Virus record (IMG/VR): IMGVR_UViG_3300007512_001547
Location: 1 to 64,000 of that record
Direction: 5' to 3' (one strand)
From: a virus
DNA: 64,000 nt
Shown: one piece after another, positions 50,475-58,251 of the stretch
How the letters are laid out: every line of letters starts with the position of its first letter
How positions within the stretch are numbered: position 1 is the stretch's first letter
Notes under the pieces: generated by a model
Seen by the model: the letters and a program-made list of their open reading frames with translations, nothing else
What the model was told of the DNA's origin: nothing
The model's database searches: none
Program-made: the position numbers and the translations under genes

Positions 50475-50918
50475 ATGTCACAAATAGAGGACTTACAAGC
50501 AAAAGGATTTGGATCGCATGGCGGTAAACAATACACCGTTGATCATGATATCACTCCACTTAAAAAAAGAGTATTAGTATCTGATATGCACTTCGGTGAA
50601 ACAAGATCTAAAGGCGGTATTATACTTGTAGATGACGATGGATCACAATCAGGTATTCATCCTAGATGGGCAAAAGTTTATGCTATTGGAAATCAACAAG
50701 AAGATGTAAAAATTGGACAATGGCTATTAGTTTCACACGGTCGTTGGTCTAGAGCATTCAAAGTTGCTAAAAACGGTATTGAATTAGAAGTAAGAATGAT
50801 TGACGAAAACGATATCTTGCTTGTATCAGACGAAGAGCCAGAACAAAATAGAAAACAAGCCGGATATGTCAACACAGGTGGACACCAACAAATGACTAAA
50901 CTTCCCGGCAATGACTAA
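50475..50918 (+). CDS. Co-chaperonin, GroES/T4 gp31-like
   Basis: Caps the GroEL cage; T4 gp31 replaces host GroES to fold the major capsid protein. The 147-residue product has the GroES beta-barrel pattern (ITPLKKRVLVSDMHFGET, GGIILVDDD, RWAKVYAIG, GQWLLVSHGRW) with a mobile-loop region after MHFGETRSKG. It is longer than GroES, with an extra acidic C-terminal tail. Forms part of the phage chaperone set with DnaK, DnaJ and Hsp20. Confidence 0.85.
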   Translation: MSQIEDLQAKGFGSHGGKQYTVDHDITPLKKRVLVSDMHFGETRSKGGIILVDDDGSQSGIHPRWAKVYAIGNQQEDVKIGQWLLVSHGRWSRAFKVAKNGIELEVRMIDENDILLVSDEEPEQNRKQAGYVNTGGHQQMTKLPGND

Positions 50919-51297
50919 AAAAATTAAACTTAAAAGAATGTTTGTGCCTATAGACAAACTTGTCACAATGGCCGAACTAGGGTTGGGTGCAAAACGACCA
51001 CTCAACAAAGAAAAAAGAGGTTGGATAAACAAACTAAAAAAACAATCAGAGCCGTTGGATCCAATACTTGTAACACCTATAAAAGATTCTGGTTACTTTC
51101 TATTAACAGATGGATGGCATAGAGTACAGGCGGCAAAAGCAATGAAAGAAAAAGAAATCGAAGCACTACCATTACCAGCAGATATAGGATTAAGCATGGC
51201 TAAAGCAAATAAAATTTTACGAGATATCGATCGTCAATATGGATTTAAATTAGAATGCAGTGAAATTATAGGAGAATGGGCATTCTACAAAGATTGA
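50911..51297 (+). CDS. ParB/Srx-fold nuclease-like protein
   Basis: 128 residues with the ParB N-terminal core: DPILVTPIKDSGYFLLTDGWHRVQAAKAMKEKEIEA in place of the usual PI.V....Y.L.DG.HR..A. The GWHR box stands in for the family's GxRR/GHRR motif. No helix-turn-helix domain follows, so DNA partition is unlikely; small phage ParB-like proteins can be nucleases or CTP-binding factors. Overlaps the gp31-like gene by 8 nt. Confidence 0.75.
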   Translation: MTKKIKLKRMFVPIDKLVTMAELGLGAKRPLNKEKRGWINKLKKQSEPLDPILVTPIKDSGYFLLTDGWHRVQAAKAMKEKEIEALPLPADIGLSMAKANKILRDIDRQYGFKLECSEIIGEWAFYKD

Positions 51298-51322
51298 CAA
51301 TTAACAATAATTTATATATTAT
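51294..51322 (+). promoter_or_regulatory. Consensus promoter of the clamp loader gene
   Basis: TTGACA (51294-51299), 17-nt spacer, TATTAT (51317-51322), then 6 nt to ATG 51329. Predicted leaderless. Confidence 0.75.
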
Positions 51323-51328
51323 TACTAT

Positions 51329-52255
51329 ATGAAAGAACTTTGGGTAGAGAAGTATAGACCAAAAACATTAAAAGAATATGTTGTTCGTGATGAAGCACAA
51401 CGACAACAAATACAATCTTGGATAAATGATAAAGCAATTCCACATTTATTATTAAGTGGTGCACCTGGTGTTGGTAAAACTACACTTGCAAAAGTATTAT
51501 TCAACGAACTTGAAGTAAGCAGTTATGATATATTAGAAATAAATGCTTCTAGAGAAAATTCTGTAGATATTGTAAGAGAAAAAATTAATAACTTTGTACA
51601 AATTATGCCATTTGGTGCATACAAATATGTATTACTTGATGAAGCAGACTATATGAGTCCAAATGGACAAGCGGCATTACGTGGTGTAATGGAAACATAT
51701 CATACTTCAGCAAGATTTATAATAACTTGCAATTATCCAAATAGAATTATTCCGGCACTTCATAGTAGATGTCAAGGTTTCCATATGGAAGTAATTGACA
51801 AAACAGAATTTACAGCAAGGGTAGCAGAAATATTAATTTCTGAACAAACTGAACAAGACATTGAAACTCTAGACACTTATGTAAAAGCAACATATCCTGA
51901 TTTAAGAAAATGTATTAATATGATACAGCAAAATTGCAGAGATGGCAAACTTATGCCACCAACAAGTGGAGATTCAGGACAACAAGATTATAGATTACAA
52001 ATGGTTGAGCTGTTTAAAGCAGGTAAAATAAACGAAGCAAGAAAATTAGTATGTAGTCAAGCAAGGCCCGAAGAATGTGAAGAAATATACAGATGGTTGT
52101 ATGATAATTTAGAAATAATATCCAAAGAAGATGAGCTACAAGACAAAGCAGTGCTAATTATTAAGCAGGGATTAGTAGATCATTCATTTGTTGCTGATCC
52201 TGAAATAAATTTAGCAAGTGTTATGATTAAACTAGCAAGGTTAAACAATGGGTAA
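51329..52255 (+). CDS. Sliding clamp loader large subunit (T4 gp44-like)
   Basis: AAA+ ATPase that opens the gp45 clamp and loads it on DNA. Walker A GAPGVGKTT near residue 45, Walker B LLDEADYM near 101, sensor 1 FIITCNYPNRI, and the SRC arginine-finger motif in HSRCQGF. 308 residues, as expected. The N-terminus LWVEKYRPKTLKEYV is the family's opening. The small subunit (gp62) is not evident beside it. Confidence 0.95.
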   Translation: MKELWVEKYRPKTLKEYVVRDEAQRQQIQSWINDKAIPHLLLSGAPGVGKTTLAKVLFNELEVSSYDILEINASRENSVDIVREKINNFVQIMPFGAYKYVLLDEADYMSPNGQAALRGVMETYHTSARFIITCNYPNRIIPALHSRCQGFHMEVIDKTEFTARVAEILISEQTEQDIETLDTYVKATYPDLRKCINMIQQNCRDGKLMPPTSGDSGQQDYRLQMVELFKAGKINEARKLVCSQARPEECEEIYRWLYDNLEIISKEDELQDKAVLIIKQGLVDHSFVADPEINLASVMIKLARLNNG

Positions 52256-52526
52256 AAAACATAATAAAAAAAGATTCTTTTGTGTCAAATACATTATAAA
52301 ACCGGATAAAAAGTTTGACGAATTTGTAGAACTATCCAAAAAGAAAATTGGTCCTGGAAAAATGTTAGAATACACTGTGGTGTTAGATCTTGTAAATGAG
52401 GAAATTATTAAGAACGATCTGCCTGGCATACCAGTTGCAGAAAGAGATAATATACCCTATTCACGTATTCTAGACCACTATAAAAAGTGGTATGCCGAAG
52501 CAATTAATACCTTTCTTGAGTCATAG
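52248..52526 (+). CDS. Hypothetical protein next to the clamp loader (92 aa)
   Basis: Overlaps the clamp loader by 8 nt, the place where gp62 often sits, but it does not resemble gp62. Basic N-terminus (GKKHNKKRFFCVKY), then KIGPGKMLEYTVVLDLVNEEI strands and a C-terminal helix. Conserved-looking, unassigned. Confidence 0.68.
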   Translation: MGKKHNKKRFFCVKYIIKPDKKFDEFVELSKKKIGPGKMLEYTVVLDLVNEEIIKNDLPGIPVAERDNIPYSRILDHYKKWYAEAINTFLES

Positions 52527-52535
52527 TCTAATCGC

Positions 52536-52541
52536 TAAATA
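52536..52541 (+). promoter_or_regulatory. Late-type promoter element
   Basis: CGCTAAATAGTAG; TAAATA ends 8 nt before ATG 52550. Likely start of the lysis and late block. Confidence 0.6.
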
Positions 52542-52549
52542 GTAGCATT

Positions 52550-53032
52550 ATGCATGATGTATTAGATATAATCCGTAACGTACAGTCTTTATACGCAGTA
52601 GGACCTACTTTAACAATTTTAAAAGATTTTGAAAGAGTTTTAGACGAGTTAGATGTGTATGTTTTTCAAAATTGGGAAGATGGTGAATTACTATCAGGAC
52701 CAGTTGATTCAAGACATTTTGTTACTTGTTCATTTATGTGGCCTGCTGATAAAATGCCTGACCCTTCAGGTGGCAAAAGATTGTTAGACAGAGGTTGTAA
52801 AGTTACATATGCAAAAGACGAATTACTAAAACCAAGAGAAATAAAGTCTCCGGAAGATTATAGACCAGGTACAACTAAAGGTAAAATTGATGGGCACGAT
52901 ATTTGGGTAGTAGAGATTAAAATGCCAAAAGAATTAATTGGTAATTTTAAACATGGCAAAGACGAAATTGATAGCCAAGACGAATCTGATATGGGTGCAG
53001 GGGACCTAAATAGTTTAGATGCAACAATTTAA
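52550..53032 (+). CDS. Conserved phage-type protein (160 aa)
   Basis: The core VDSRHFVTCSFMWPADKMPDP and HDIWVVEIKMPKELI is of a kind I associate with marine T4-like phages, where it is usually unannotated. Mixed fold, acidic C-terminus (ESDMGAGDLNS). Late promoter and overlap with the next gene suggest a joint virion role. Confidence 0.72.
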   Translation: MHDVLDIIRNVQSLYAVGPTLTILKDFERVLDELDVYVFQNWEDGELLSGPVDSRHFVTCSFMWPADKMPDPSGGKRLLDRGCKVTYAKDELLKPREIKSPEDYRPGTTKGKIDGHDIWVVEIKMPKELIGNFKHGKDEIDSQDESDMGAGDLNSLDATI

Positions 53033-53759
53033 TGAAGGATTAAAAGCTGGCGATTTAGAAGGCGTTGTTTCAAAAACGTTCTCAGTAGATCAATATAAAT
53101 CAAAAATGGGCGATGACAGGAACATTATGGTTCTTGCATTTGTTGTTAATGGTTTAGCACCAGCAAAAGATTTAGAACGTTTCGCTGAAACTGGATACAA
53201 AGAAGTATTAGATGCAGATGCTACGCCAGGCACAATGGCAGATGGCAAACATAGAGTATTTGTTGAGTTTCAAAGAGATGAAAAAGTTGATCGACACATT
53301 TATAAATTTTTAGAAGACCTTAAAAAATTAACTAATATTGAGACGTTCCATTTTACATATCATAAAAGAGATGTACCATTTGAAGCATCAGCAAAGAATC
53401 TAGCGGATGTATTACCAAGAACACCAATAGCATACACACAAAAAATTAGTTCATTAAGATTAGGTGAAGTAAAAAATTTCTTTGATAAGTTTAATATGAT
53501 GGAATTTAAGTTAGATAACAATATTGTTGACATAAAAAAACAAAATGCAGAAGCACTTAAATTTGAATTACACGCATTTGGTGATACACAAATGATAATA
53601 AACGAAGTAAAAGCATTTAAAATAGATCAAGAAGCAATGAGTGAGTGTATCTACCTCACAAAATATTTTGGACCATATCAAATTACCAAAACTACAGAAG
53701 ACAGATTCATTTTTTCTAAAGGCCAAGAGTCGGCTTTGTTAAGTAAAAGTGGATGGTAA
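53019..53759 (+). CDS. Conserved phage-type protein (246 aa)
   Basis: Partner of the preceding gene by 14-nt overlap. Residues 1-130 look alpha/beta (NIMVLAFVVNG, KHRVFVEFQRDEKVDRHIYKFLEDL); the remainder has repeated strand-helix units. No catalytic motif found. Virion or assembly role inferred from position only. Confidence 0.7.
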   Translation: MQQFNEGLKAGDLEGVVSKTFSVDQYKSKMGDDRNIMVLAFVVNGLAPAKDLERFAETGYKEVLDADATPGTMADGKHRVFVEFQRDEKVDRHIYKFLEDLKKLTNIETFHFTYHKRDVPFEASAKNLADVLPRTPIAYTQKISSLRLGEVKNFFDKFNMMEFKLDNNIVDIKKQNAEALKFELHAFGDTQMIINEVKAFKIDQEAMSECIYLTKYFGPYQITKTTEDRFIFSKGQESALLSKSGW

Positions 53760-54217
53760 GATTAAGCGAAAATTTCAGTTTACAAGAATTTACTAAAAGT
53801 CAAACTGCTGAACGAAGAGGCATTGATAATACTCCTGTTGAAGGACATTTAGAAAATGCAAAAGCATTATTTGAAAATGTAGTACAACCTGTTAGAGATA
53901 ACTTTGGCGTAACAGTAATTAATTCAGGATATAGAAGTGGTGATTTAAACTATGCAATTGGTGGTTCAAATACTTCACAACATTGTAAAGGACAAGCAGT
54001 AGATATAGAATGTCCAGGCACTCCAAACTATGACGTTGCCAAGTGGATTGAAGATAACCTTGATTTTGACCAATTAATTTTGGAATTTTACACACCAGGC
54101 ATACCAGATTCTGGTTGGATTCATGTTAGTTATAAAACAGAAGACAATCGCAACGCATCATTAACAGCGATGAAAGAAAATGGAAAAACAGTCTACAAGC
54201 CTGGTTTAATTCAATAA
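53753..54217 (+). CDS. M15-family peptidase, probable endolysin
   Basis: Zinc D-Ala-D-Ala-type or L-Ala-D-Glu peptidase that cuts peptidoglycan. Zinc ligands H77 and D84 (SQHCKGQAVD) and H124 (WIHVSY) form the M15 pattern, with the NFSLQEFTKSQTA start of the M15_3 subgroup. 154 residues, a single domain without a signal peptide. Followed by a spanin-like pair, so it is the best endolysin candidate. Confidence 0.9.
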   Translation: MVRLSENFSLQEFTKSQTAERRGIDNTPVEGHLENAKALFENVVQPVRDNFGVTVINSGYRSGDLNYAIGGSNTSQHCKGQAVDIECPGTPNYDVAKWIEDNLDFDQLILEFYTPGIPDSGWIHVSYKTEDNRNASLTAMKENGKTVYKPGLIQ

Positions 54218-54220
54218 ATA
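54215..54220 (+). promoter_or_regulatory. Late-type promoter element before spanin-like gene
   Basis: CAATAAATACGTACATT; TAAATA ends 8 nt before ATG 54229. Confidence 0.6.
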
Positions 54221-54228
54221 CGTACATT

Positions 54229-54702
54229 ATGTTCGGACAAATTAGAATGATTTTTACCCTAATTATCATTATGGGTATAGCAGGTGCAGGTATGTATGTT
54301 TTCAAATTGAGAGCAGACAATGCCACACTTAAAGCAAACCAAATACAATTAGAAACTGCTATTACAGAACAGAACAAAGTTCTAGAACAACAAAAAGCAG
54401 ATTTTGAAGCAATCATGGAAAGTAATAAAAAATTAAATGTCTTAATACAAACATTTAAAAAAGATTTAGACGATTTAGATAAAAGATTTAATAAGAAAAA
54501 AAGAGATGTTGGCAAACTAGCAATAGCAAAAACAAAATCAGTTGAAAGAATTATAAACAAAGGTGCTGAGAATGCCCAAAGATGTGTTGAGTTGGCATCA
54601 GGTGCTGAACACACAGAAGAAGAATTAAAAGCAACAAAACGATCGGAGATTAATACGGAATGCCCAAGTTTAGCAAACCCGAGTTACGTACATTATGAGT
54701 AA
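54229..54702 (+). CDS. Inner-membrane spanin-like protein (Rz-like)
   Basis: One N-terminal membrane helix (MIFTLIIIMGIAGAGMYVF), then a long periplasmic coiled coil (about 30-110) and a short C-terminal region with two Cys. 157 residues. This is the layout of Rz, which spans the periplasm to the o-spanin. The next gene is a small lipoprotein overlapping by 8 nt, completing the pair. Confidence 0.78.
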   Translation: MFGQIRMIFTLIIIMGIAGAGMYVFKLRADNATLKANQIQLETAITEQNKVLEQQKADFEAIMESNKKLNVLIQTFKKDLDDLDKRFNKKKRDVGKLAIAKTKSVERIINKGAENAQRCVELASGAEHTEEELKATKRSEINTECPSLANPSYVHYE

Positions 54703-55045
54703 AATTATTGCATTAGTATTAATAGTGTTTTTAACTGGTTGTTCAATCGGTGGTGAGAAAAAAATAAAAATATTTTCAGTCGAAGAGCCAAGACAAAAAT
54801 TAGATTATCCAATGCCTACTGCATTACAACTTGAACAACTTAAATGGATAGTCATTACAAGTGCAAACGCAGAAGAAGTATTTAAAAAATTAGAAGAAGC
54901 AGGAATTGATCCTGTATTATTTGGATTAACAGATAAAGATTTTGAAATGCTGGCAAAAAACTTTGCACAAATAAGACAAAAATTACAAGAAACTAACAAT
55001 TTATTAGAAGAATACAAAAAATATTACGAAACGGAAAGTGAATAA
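54695..55045 (+). CDS. Outer-membrane lipoprotein, o-spanin-like (Rz1-like)
   Basis: Lipoprotein signal with lipobox L-T-G-C16, then a mostly helical mature part of 100 residues (KLQETNNLLEEYKKYYETE). Longer than lambda Rz1 and not Pro-rich, but the gene order after an Rz-like gene and the overlap support an outer-membrane spanin subunit. A simple lipoprotein of other function is possible. Confidence 0.7.
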   Translation: MSKIIALVLIVFLTGCSIGGEKKIKIFSVEEPRQKLDYPMPTALQLEQLKWIVITSANAEEVFKKLEEAGIDPVLFGLTDKDFEMLAKNFAQIRQKLQETNNLLEEYKKYYETESE

Positions 55046-55272
55046 TGTTTATCTTTCATTGGATTAAAGAATTTTTTTTAACAATATGGTTTTGGATCGT
55101 AGGACATCCTTTGGAACTAACTTATTGGTTTGAAGGAACTGAATTTAAAGTACAAGTACGTAAATTTAAAGAAGTAAAACCAAATCATATTGTTTTTAAA
55201 AATATGGATACTGATAAACACGTTGTTGTTAAATCAGATGTACCAATCAAATATATAGTAAGGGAAAAATAA
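55045..55272 (+). CDS. Small membrane-associated protein (75 aa)
   Basis: Hydrophobic N-terminal segment (FHWIKEFFLTIWFWIVG) followed by a small beta domain (GTEFKVQVRKFKEVKPNHIVF). Coupled by TAATG to both neighbours in the lysis block. Function unknown. Confidence 0.68.
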   Translation: MFIFHWIKEFFLTIWFWIVGHPLELTYWFEGTEFKVQVRKFKEVKPNHIVFKNMDTDKHVVVKSDVPIKYIVREK

Positions 55273-55709
55273 TGTACGAATATAGATGTAAAGTGTTAAA
55301 AGTAATTGACGGTGATACTGTTGATGTTGATATTGACTTAGGTTTTGGTACGTGGATACACAATGAACGTGTTAGAATTATGGGAATAGACACACCTGAA
55401 TCAAGAACAAGCAATGACATAGAAAAGAAATTTGGATTAGCGGCTAAAAATAGATTACAAGAGTTATTAGGTGAGAATGCTATTTTAAAAACACAAGTAA
55501 GCAAAAAAGGTGAAGATATGAAGGGTAAATTTGGACGTATCCTAGGTAATTTTAAAACTGAAGATGGGCGTATATGTGCAACTATACTTTGTGAAGAAGG
55601 TCATGCTGTGGCTTATTTTGGTGGTGCTAAAGAAGATATACACGAACAACACATTAAAAATAGAAAAAAACTTGTTAAAGAGGGTCTAGTTGAAGGCCCA
55701 ATTCAATAA
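55272..55709 (+). CDS. Staphylococcal-nuclease-like (SNase/TNase) protein
   Basis: OB-fold nuclease of 145 residues. Catalytic set by motif: DGDTVDVD, RVRIMGIDTPE (Arg, Asp and Glu) and KFGRILG (second Arg). No signal peptide, so it acts in the cytoplasm, perhaps on host DNA. Next to lysis genes. Related forms occur in marine phages. Confidence 0.88.
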   Translation: MYEYRCKVLKVIDGDTVDVDIDLGFGTWIHNERVRIMGIDTPESRTSNDIEKKFGLAAKNRLQELLGENAILKTQVSKKGEDMKGKFGRILGNFKTEDGRICATILCEEGHAVAYFGGAKEDIHEQHIKNRKKLVKEGLVEGPIQ

Positions 55710-55724
55710 ATACGTATAAAAAGG
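55707..55724 (+). promoter_or_regulatory. Late-type promoter with Shine-Dalgarno
   Basis: CAATAAATACGTA with TAAATA at 55707-55712, AAGGA near 55721, ATG 55731 (18 nt). Confidence 0.6.
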
Positions 55725-55730
55725 AAAAAC

Positions 55731-56321
55731 ATGGAATTTATAATAACACTTGCAATGAAATTTTGGCAATGGACTTTAGTGATTGTTTTTATTCTAATAG
55801 GTTGGCTTATAAACGTATTAGATAAAAGAAAACCACCTAAAGTAGAATTTACATATAAAGAATTTCCACATATGCAACCATTAAAAATATCTACAAAAGG
55901 TATAGGATTTTTTAAAGGTATATTAATGTGGATACTATCAACAAGAAACTGGACTGTCACAAAAGATTGGTACTACAACATAAACGGAACTGATTACGTA
56001 ATACCTGCAGGATTTACATTTGATGGTGCAAGTATTCCAAAATTCCTAAGAACTTTTTTCTCTCCAGTTGGAGTATTATTAATGGGTGGACTTGTACACG
56101 ACTACGGTTACAAGTATCAAACACTACTTCTTAAAAACAAAAAAGAAACTATTGGCATTAAAGATCAAAAATGGATGGATAAAACATTCAGAGATATTAA
56201 CATCTTTGTTAACGGGTTTTATACTATGAACTACCTATCATATTGGTCATTGAGACTTGGCGGTTTTATGGCATGGAACGGACACAGAAAAAGAAATGCT
56301 AAAATTGAAGGTATAAAATAA
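55731..56321 (+). CDS. DUF1353 protein with N-terminal membrane anchor
   Basis: 196 residues. A membrane helix (FWQWTLVIVFILIGWLI) precedes the DUF1353 domain: DYVIPAGFTFDGASIPKFLR and GGLVHDYGYKY are its hallmark segments. The family is common in phages and has no settled function. Coupled by TAATG to the next membrane gene, in the lysis block. Confidence 0.87.
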   Translation: MEFIITLAMKFWQWTLVIVFILIGWLINVLDKRKPPKVEFTYKEFPHMQPLKISTKGIGFFKGILMWILSTRNWTVTKDWYYNINGTDYVIPAGFTFDGASIPKFLRTFFSPVGVLLMGGLVHDYGYKYQTLLLKNKKETIGIKDQKWMDKTFRDINIFVNGFYTMNYLSYWSLRLGGFMAWNGHRKRNAKIEGIK

Positions 56322-56644
56322 TGGCTGACGATTTAGTTAAAGTTAAAAAAACTACAGAAGAATACGAATTAAAAAAAAGCGATCTTGTTCCAGAAACTGG
56401 TGATGACGCTCCTACGGTAACAAATAAAATTGCAGGATTATTAGATAAATTTAGAGTTATTCCTCGACTAGTAATGTTGGCCTACATCTTTGCTTTTTAT
56501 ACATCAGTTAAATGGTTTATGGGTTTAGAAGATCCAACAAATGCTCAAGCTATGTTTATATCAACAATAGTTGGTGCCGGTGCGGCATTCTTTGGATTGT
56601 ATGTTGGTAAGCCAGGAGCAACACTTCCAAAAAACAAAAAATAA
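56321..56644 (+). CDS. Holin-like two-helix membrane protein (107 aa)
   Basis: A charged N-terminal region of about 45 residues, then two membrane helices (LVMLAYIFAFYTSVKWFM and MFISTIVGAGAAFFGLYVG) and a basic tail. The size, topology and nearby endolysin and spanins suit a holin. Not proven; similar proteins occur in marine T4-like phages. Confidence 0.62.
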   Translation: MADDLVKVKKTTEEYELKKSDLVPETGDDAPTVTNKIAGLLDKFRVIPRLVMLAYIFAFYTSVKWFMGLEDPTNAQAMFISTIVGAGAAFFGLYVGKPGATLPKNKK

Positions 56645-56654
56645 TTACCAAACA

Positions 56655-56682
56655 TTGACAATTCACAGATCTGTAATATAAT
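56655..56682 (+). promoter_or_regulatory. Consensus promoter of dnaJ-like gene
   Basis: TTGACA (56655-56660), 16-nt spacer, TATAAT (56677-56682), then 11 nt to ATG 56694. Very short leader without a Shine-Dalgarno. Confidence 0.75.
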
Positions 56683-56693
56683 AATTACTGTAA

Positions 56694-57536
56694 ATGAAGA
56701 ATTATTATGATATGCTAGGTGTGGCTGAAAACGCATCTAATGACCAAATAAAAAAGGCTTTTAAAAGTATTGCTAAAAAAGAACACCCAGATCGTGGTGG
56801 CGATGAAGTAAAATTTAAAGAAGCCAACGAAGCATACGACACATTAAAAGATACAAAGAAAAGACACGAGTATGATACTGTAAGAAAGTATGGTCAAAGT
56901 ATGGGTGGACAAGGTGGAAACTTCCATTTTACTTCAGAAGACTTTTTTGGCGATGATATATTTGAAAATTTCTTTTCTGGATTTGGCGGACCTAATGTGC
57001 GAACAAGATTCCGTCAAAGACAACGTGCAAACAAATCAGTAAATGTACGTATGGCAATATCAATTAAAGAAGCAATGAATAGTATGGAAAAAACTATTAA
57101 CTATAGATTGCCATCAGGCAAAGAAGAATTTGCCACAGTTAAAATACCTGCTGGTATACAACATGGAGTAACTTTCAAATATAAAGGTATGGGAGATAAT
57201 TCACTTAAAAGTATACCACGTGGAGATTTATTAGTACAAATGAGTGTATTAGATTCTGATGGTTATACAAGAGACGGAAACGACTTACATACTAATAAAA
57301 CTATTGATTGTTTTCAAGCTATAAGAGGATGTGTAATAGAATTAAAAACATTAACTGATTCTACTATAAAAGTGCAAGTACCTGCAGGCACACAACCAGA
57401 TACATTAATTGCTTGTAAGGGACAAGGTATGCCTATACACAAAACGTTAAATATTAGAGGAAATCTGTATGTGAAAATTATAGTTTTAATTCCACAACTA
57501 TCAGCTGGTGACTTAAAGAAAATAAAAGATTTATGA
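56694..57536 (+). CDS. DnaJ-like co-chaperone (class B, CbpA-like)
   Basis: Stimulates the DnaK ATPase. The J domain fills residues 1-65 with the essential HPD at 31-33. A Gly/Phe-rich linker (GGQGGNFHFTSEDFFGDDIF) leads to the two C-terminal substrate domains (VNVRMAISIKEAMN, RGNLYVKIIVLIPQ). The zinc-finger region of class A DnaJ is absent. 280 residues. With dnaK at 565 the phage has a J-protein/Hsp70 pair. Confidence 0.95.
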   Translation: MKNYYDMLGVAENASNDQIKKAFKSIAKKEHPDRGGDEVKFKEANEAYDTLKDTKKRHEYDTVRKYGQSMGGQGGNFHFTSEDFFGDDIFENFFSGFGGPNVRTRFRQRQRANKSVNVRMAISIKEAMNSMEKTINYRLPSGKEEFATVKIPAGIQHGVTFKYKGMGDNSLKSIPRGDLLVQMSVLDSDGYTRDGNDLHTNKTIDCFQAIRGCVIELKTLTDSTIKVQVPAGTQPDTLIACKGQGMPIHKTLNIRGNLYVKIIVLIPQLSAGDLKKIKDL

Positions 57537-58036
57537 TACAATTATTCTCATGGCCACATCAAGTATTAAATGAAGTAAGTTCTGTTTGGACTAAAGAAGA
57601 TTCTATTAAAGGTTACAATGACATAGAACAATTTGAAAATGATATGATAAAATTTATGTTAGAAAATAAAGGAATGGGTCTTGCGGCAAACCAAATAGGG
57701 ATTACCAAGCGATTCTTTGCAATTGGTAGTGATACGTTTGACAAATTTAAAAAACCTGTTATAATATGGAATCCACGGGTGATAACAGAAAGTGAAGAAA
57801 AAGTTATACACGAGGAAGGGTGTTTAAGTTTTAAAGGCATCTTTATAAAAGTAGAAAGACCAAAAGTAATAGAAGTAGAATATGAAACAACGCAAGAAAC
57901 AAAAGAAACAGCAAGACTGGACAACATGGAATCCAAGTGTTTCCAACATGAACTTGATCACCTTGAAGGTATTACGTTTAATAAAAGAATTAGTAAATTA
58001 CGATGGGACATGGCAAAGAAAAAAATAACAGGATAA
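57533..58036 (+). CDS. def: Peptide deformylase
   Basis: Removes the N-formyl group from new proteins. All three motifs are intact: GMGLAANQIG, EEGCLSF with metal ligand C97, and H139-E140-L-D-H143. 167 residues, full length. Phage deformylases are common in the sea. By exposing N-termini it also affects N-degron recognition, which is interesting beside ClpA and ClpS. Confidence 0.95.
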   Translation: MIQLFSWPHQVLNEVSSVWTKEDSIKGYNDIEQFENDMIKFMLENKGMGLAANQIGITKRFFAIGSDTFDKFKKPVIIWNPRVITESEEKVIHEEGCLSFKGIFIKVERPKVIEVEYETTQETKETARLDNMESKCFQHELDHLEGITFNKRISKLRWDMAKKKITG

Positions 58037-58251
58037 AAAAGAAAAAGGTATGGAAAATTTTAGATGGAACTTACAAGAAACCAATAGGCAAAGAGGATGT
58101 AGAGAGACTAATAGCGGCAGTACAACAGGAATGCTATTGGGACGACAGAGATGTGGAAACTTGGGACGAAATAAACTCGGGCAAAATAGATTGGAGTGGA
58201 GATGTTAGAAGCAAACGAAAGCCTAGAAAACATATTCGAAAACGCAGTTAA
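58003..58251 (+). CDS. Hypothetical basic protein (82 aa)
   Basis: Overlaps the deformylase by 34 nt and clpA by about 50 nt. Lys/Arg-rich ends (KEKNNRIKKKK, KRKPRKHIRKR) with an acidic centre (ECYWDDRDVETWDE). No family recognised; overlap on both sides makes it less certain. Confidence 0.55.
   Translation: MGHGKEKNNRIKKKKVWKILDGTYKKPIGKEDVERLIAAVQQECYWDDRDVETWDEINSGKIDWSGDVRSKRKPRKHIRKRS

Noticed and set aside
52248-52526. Clamp loader small subunit gp62
   Set aside because: Position fits but length and sequence do not resemble gp62; left as hypothetical.
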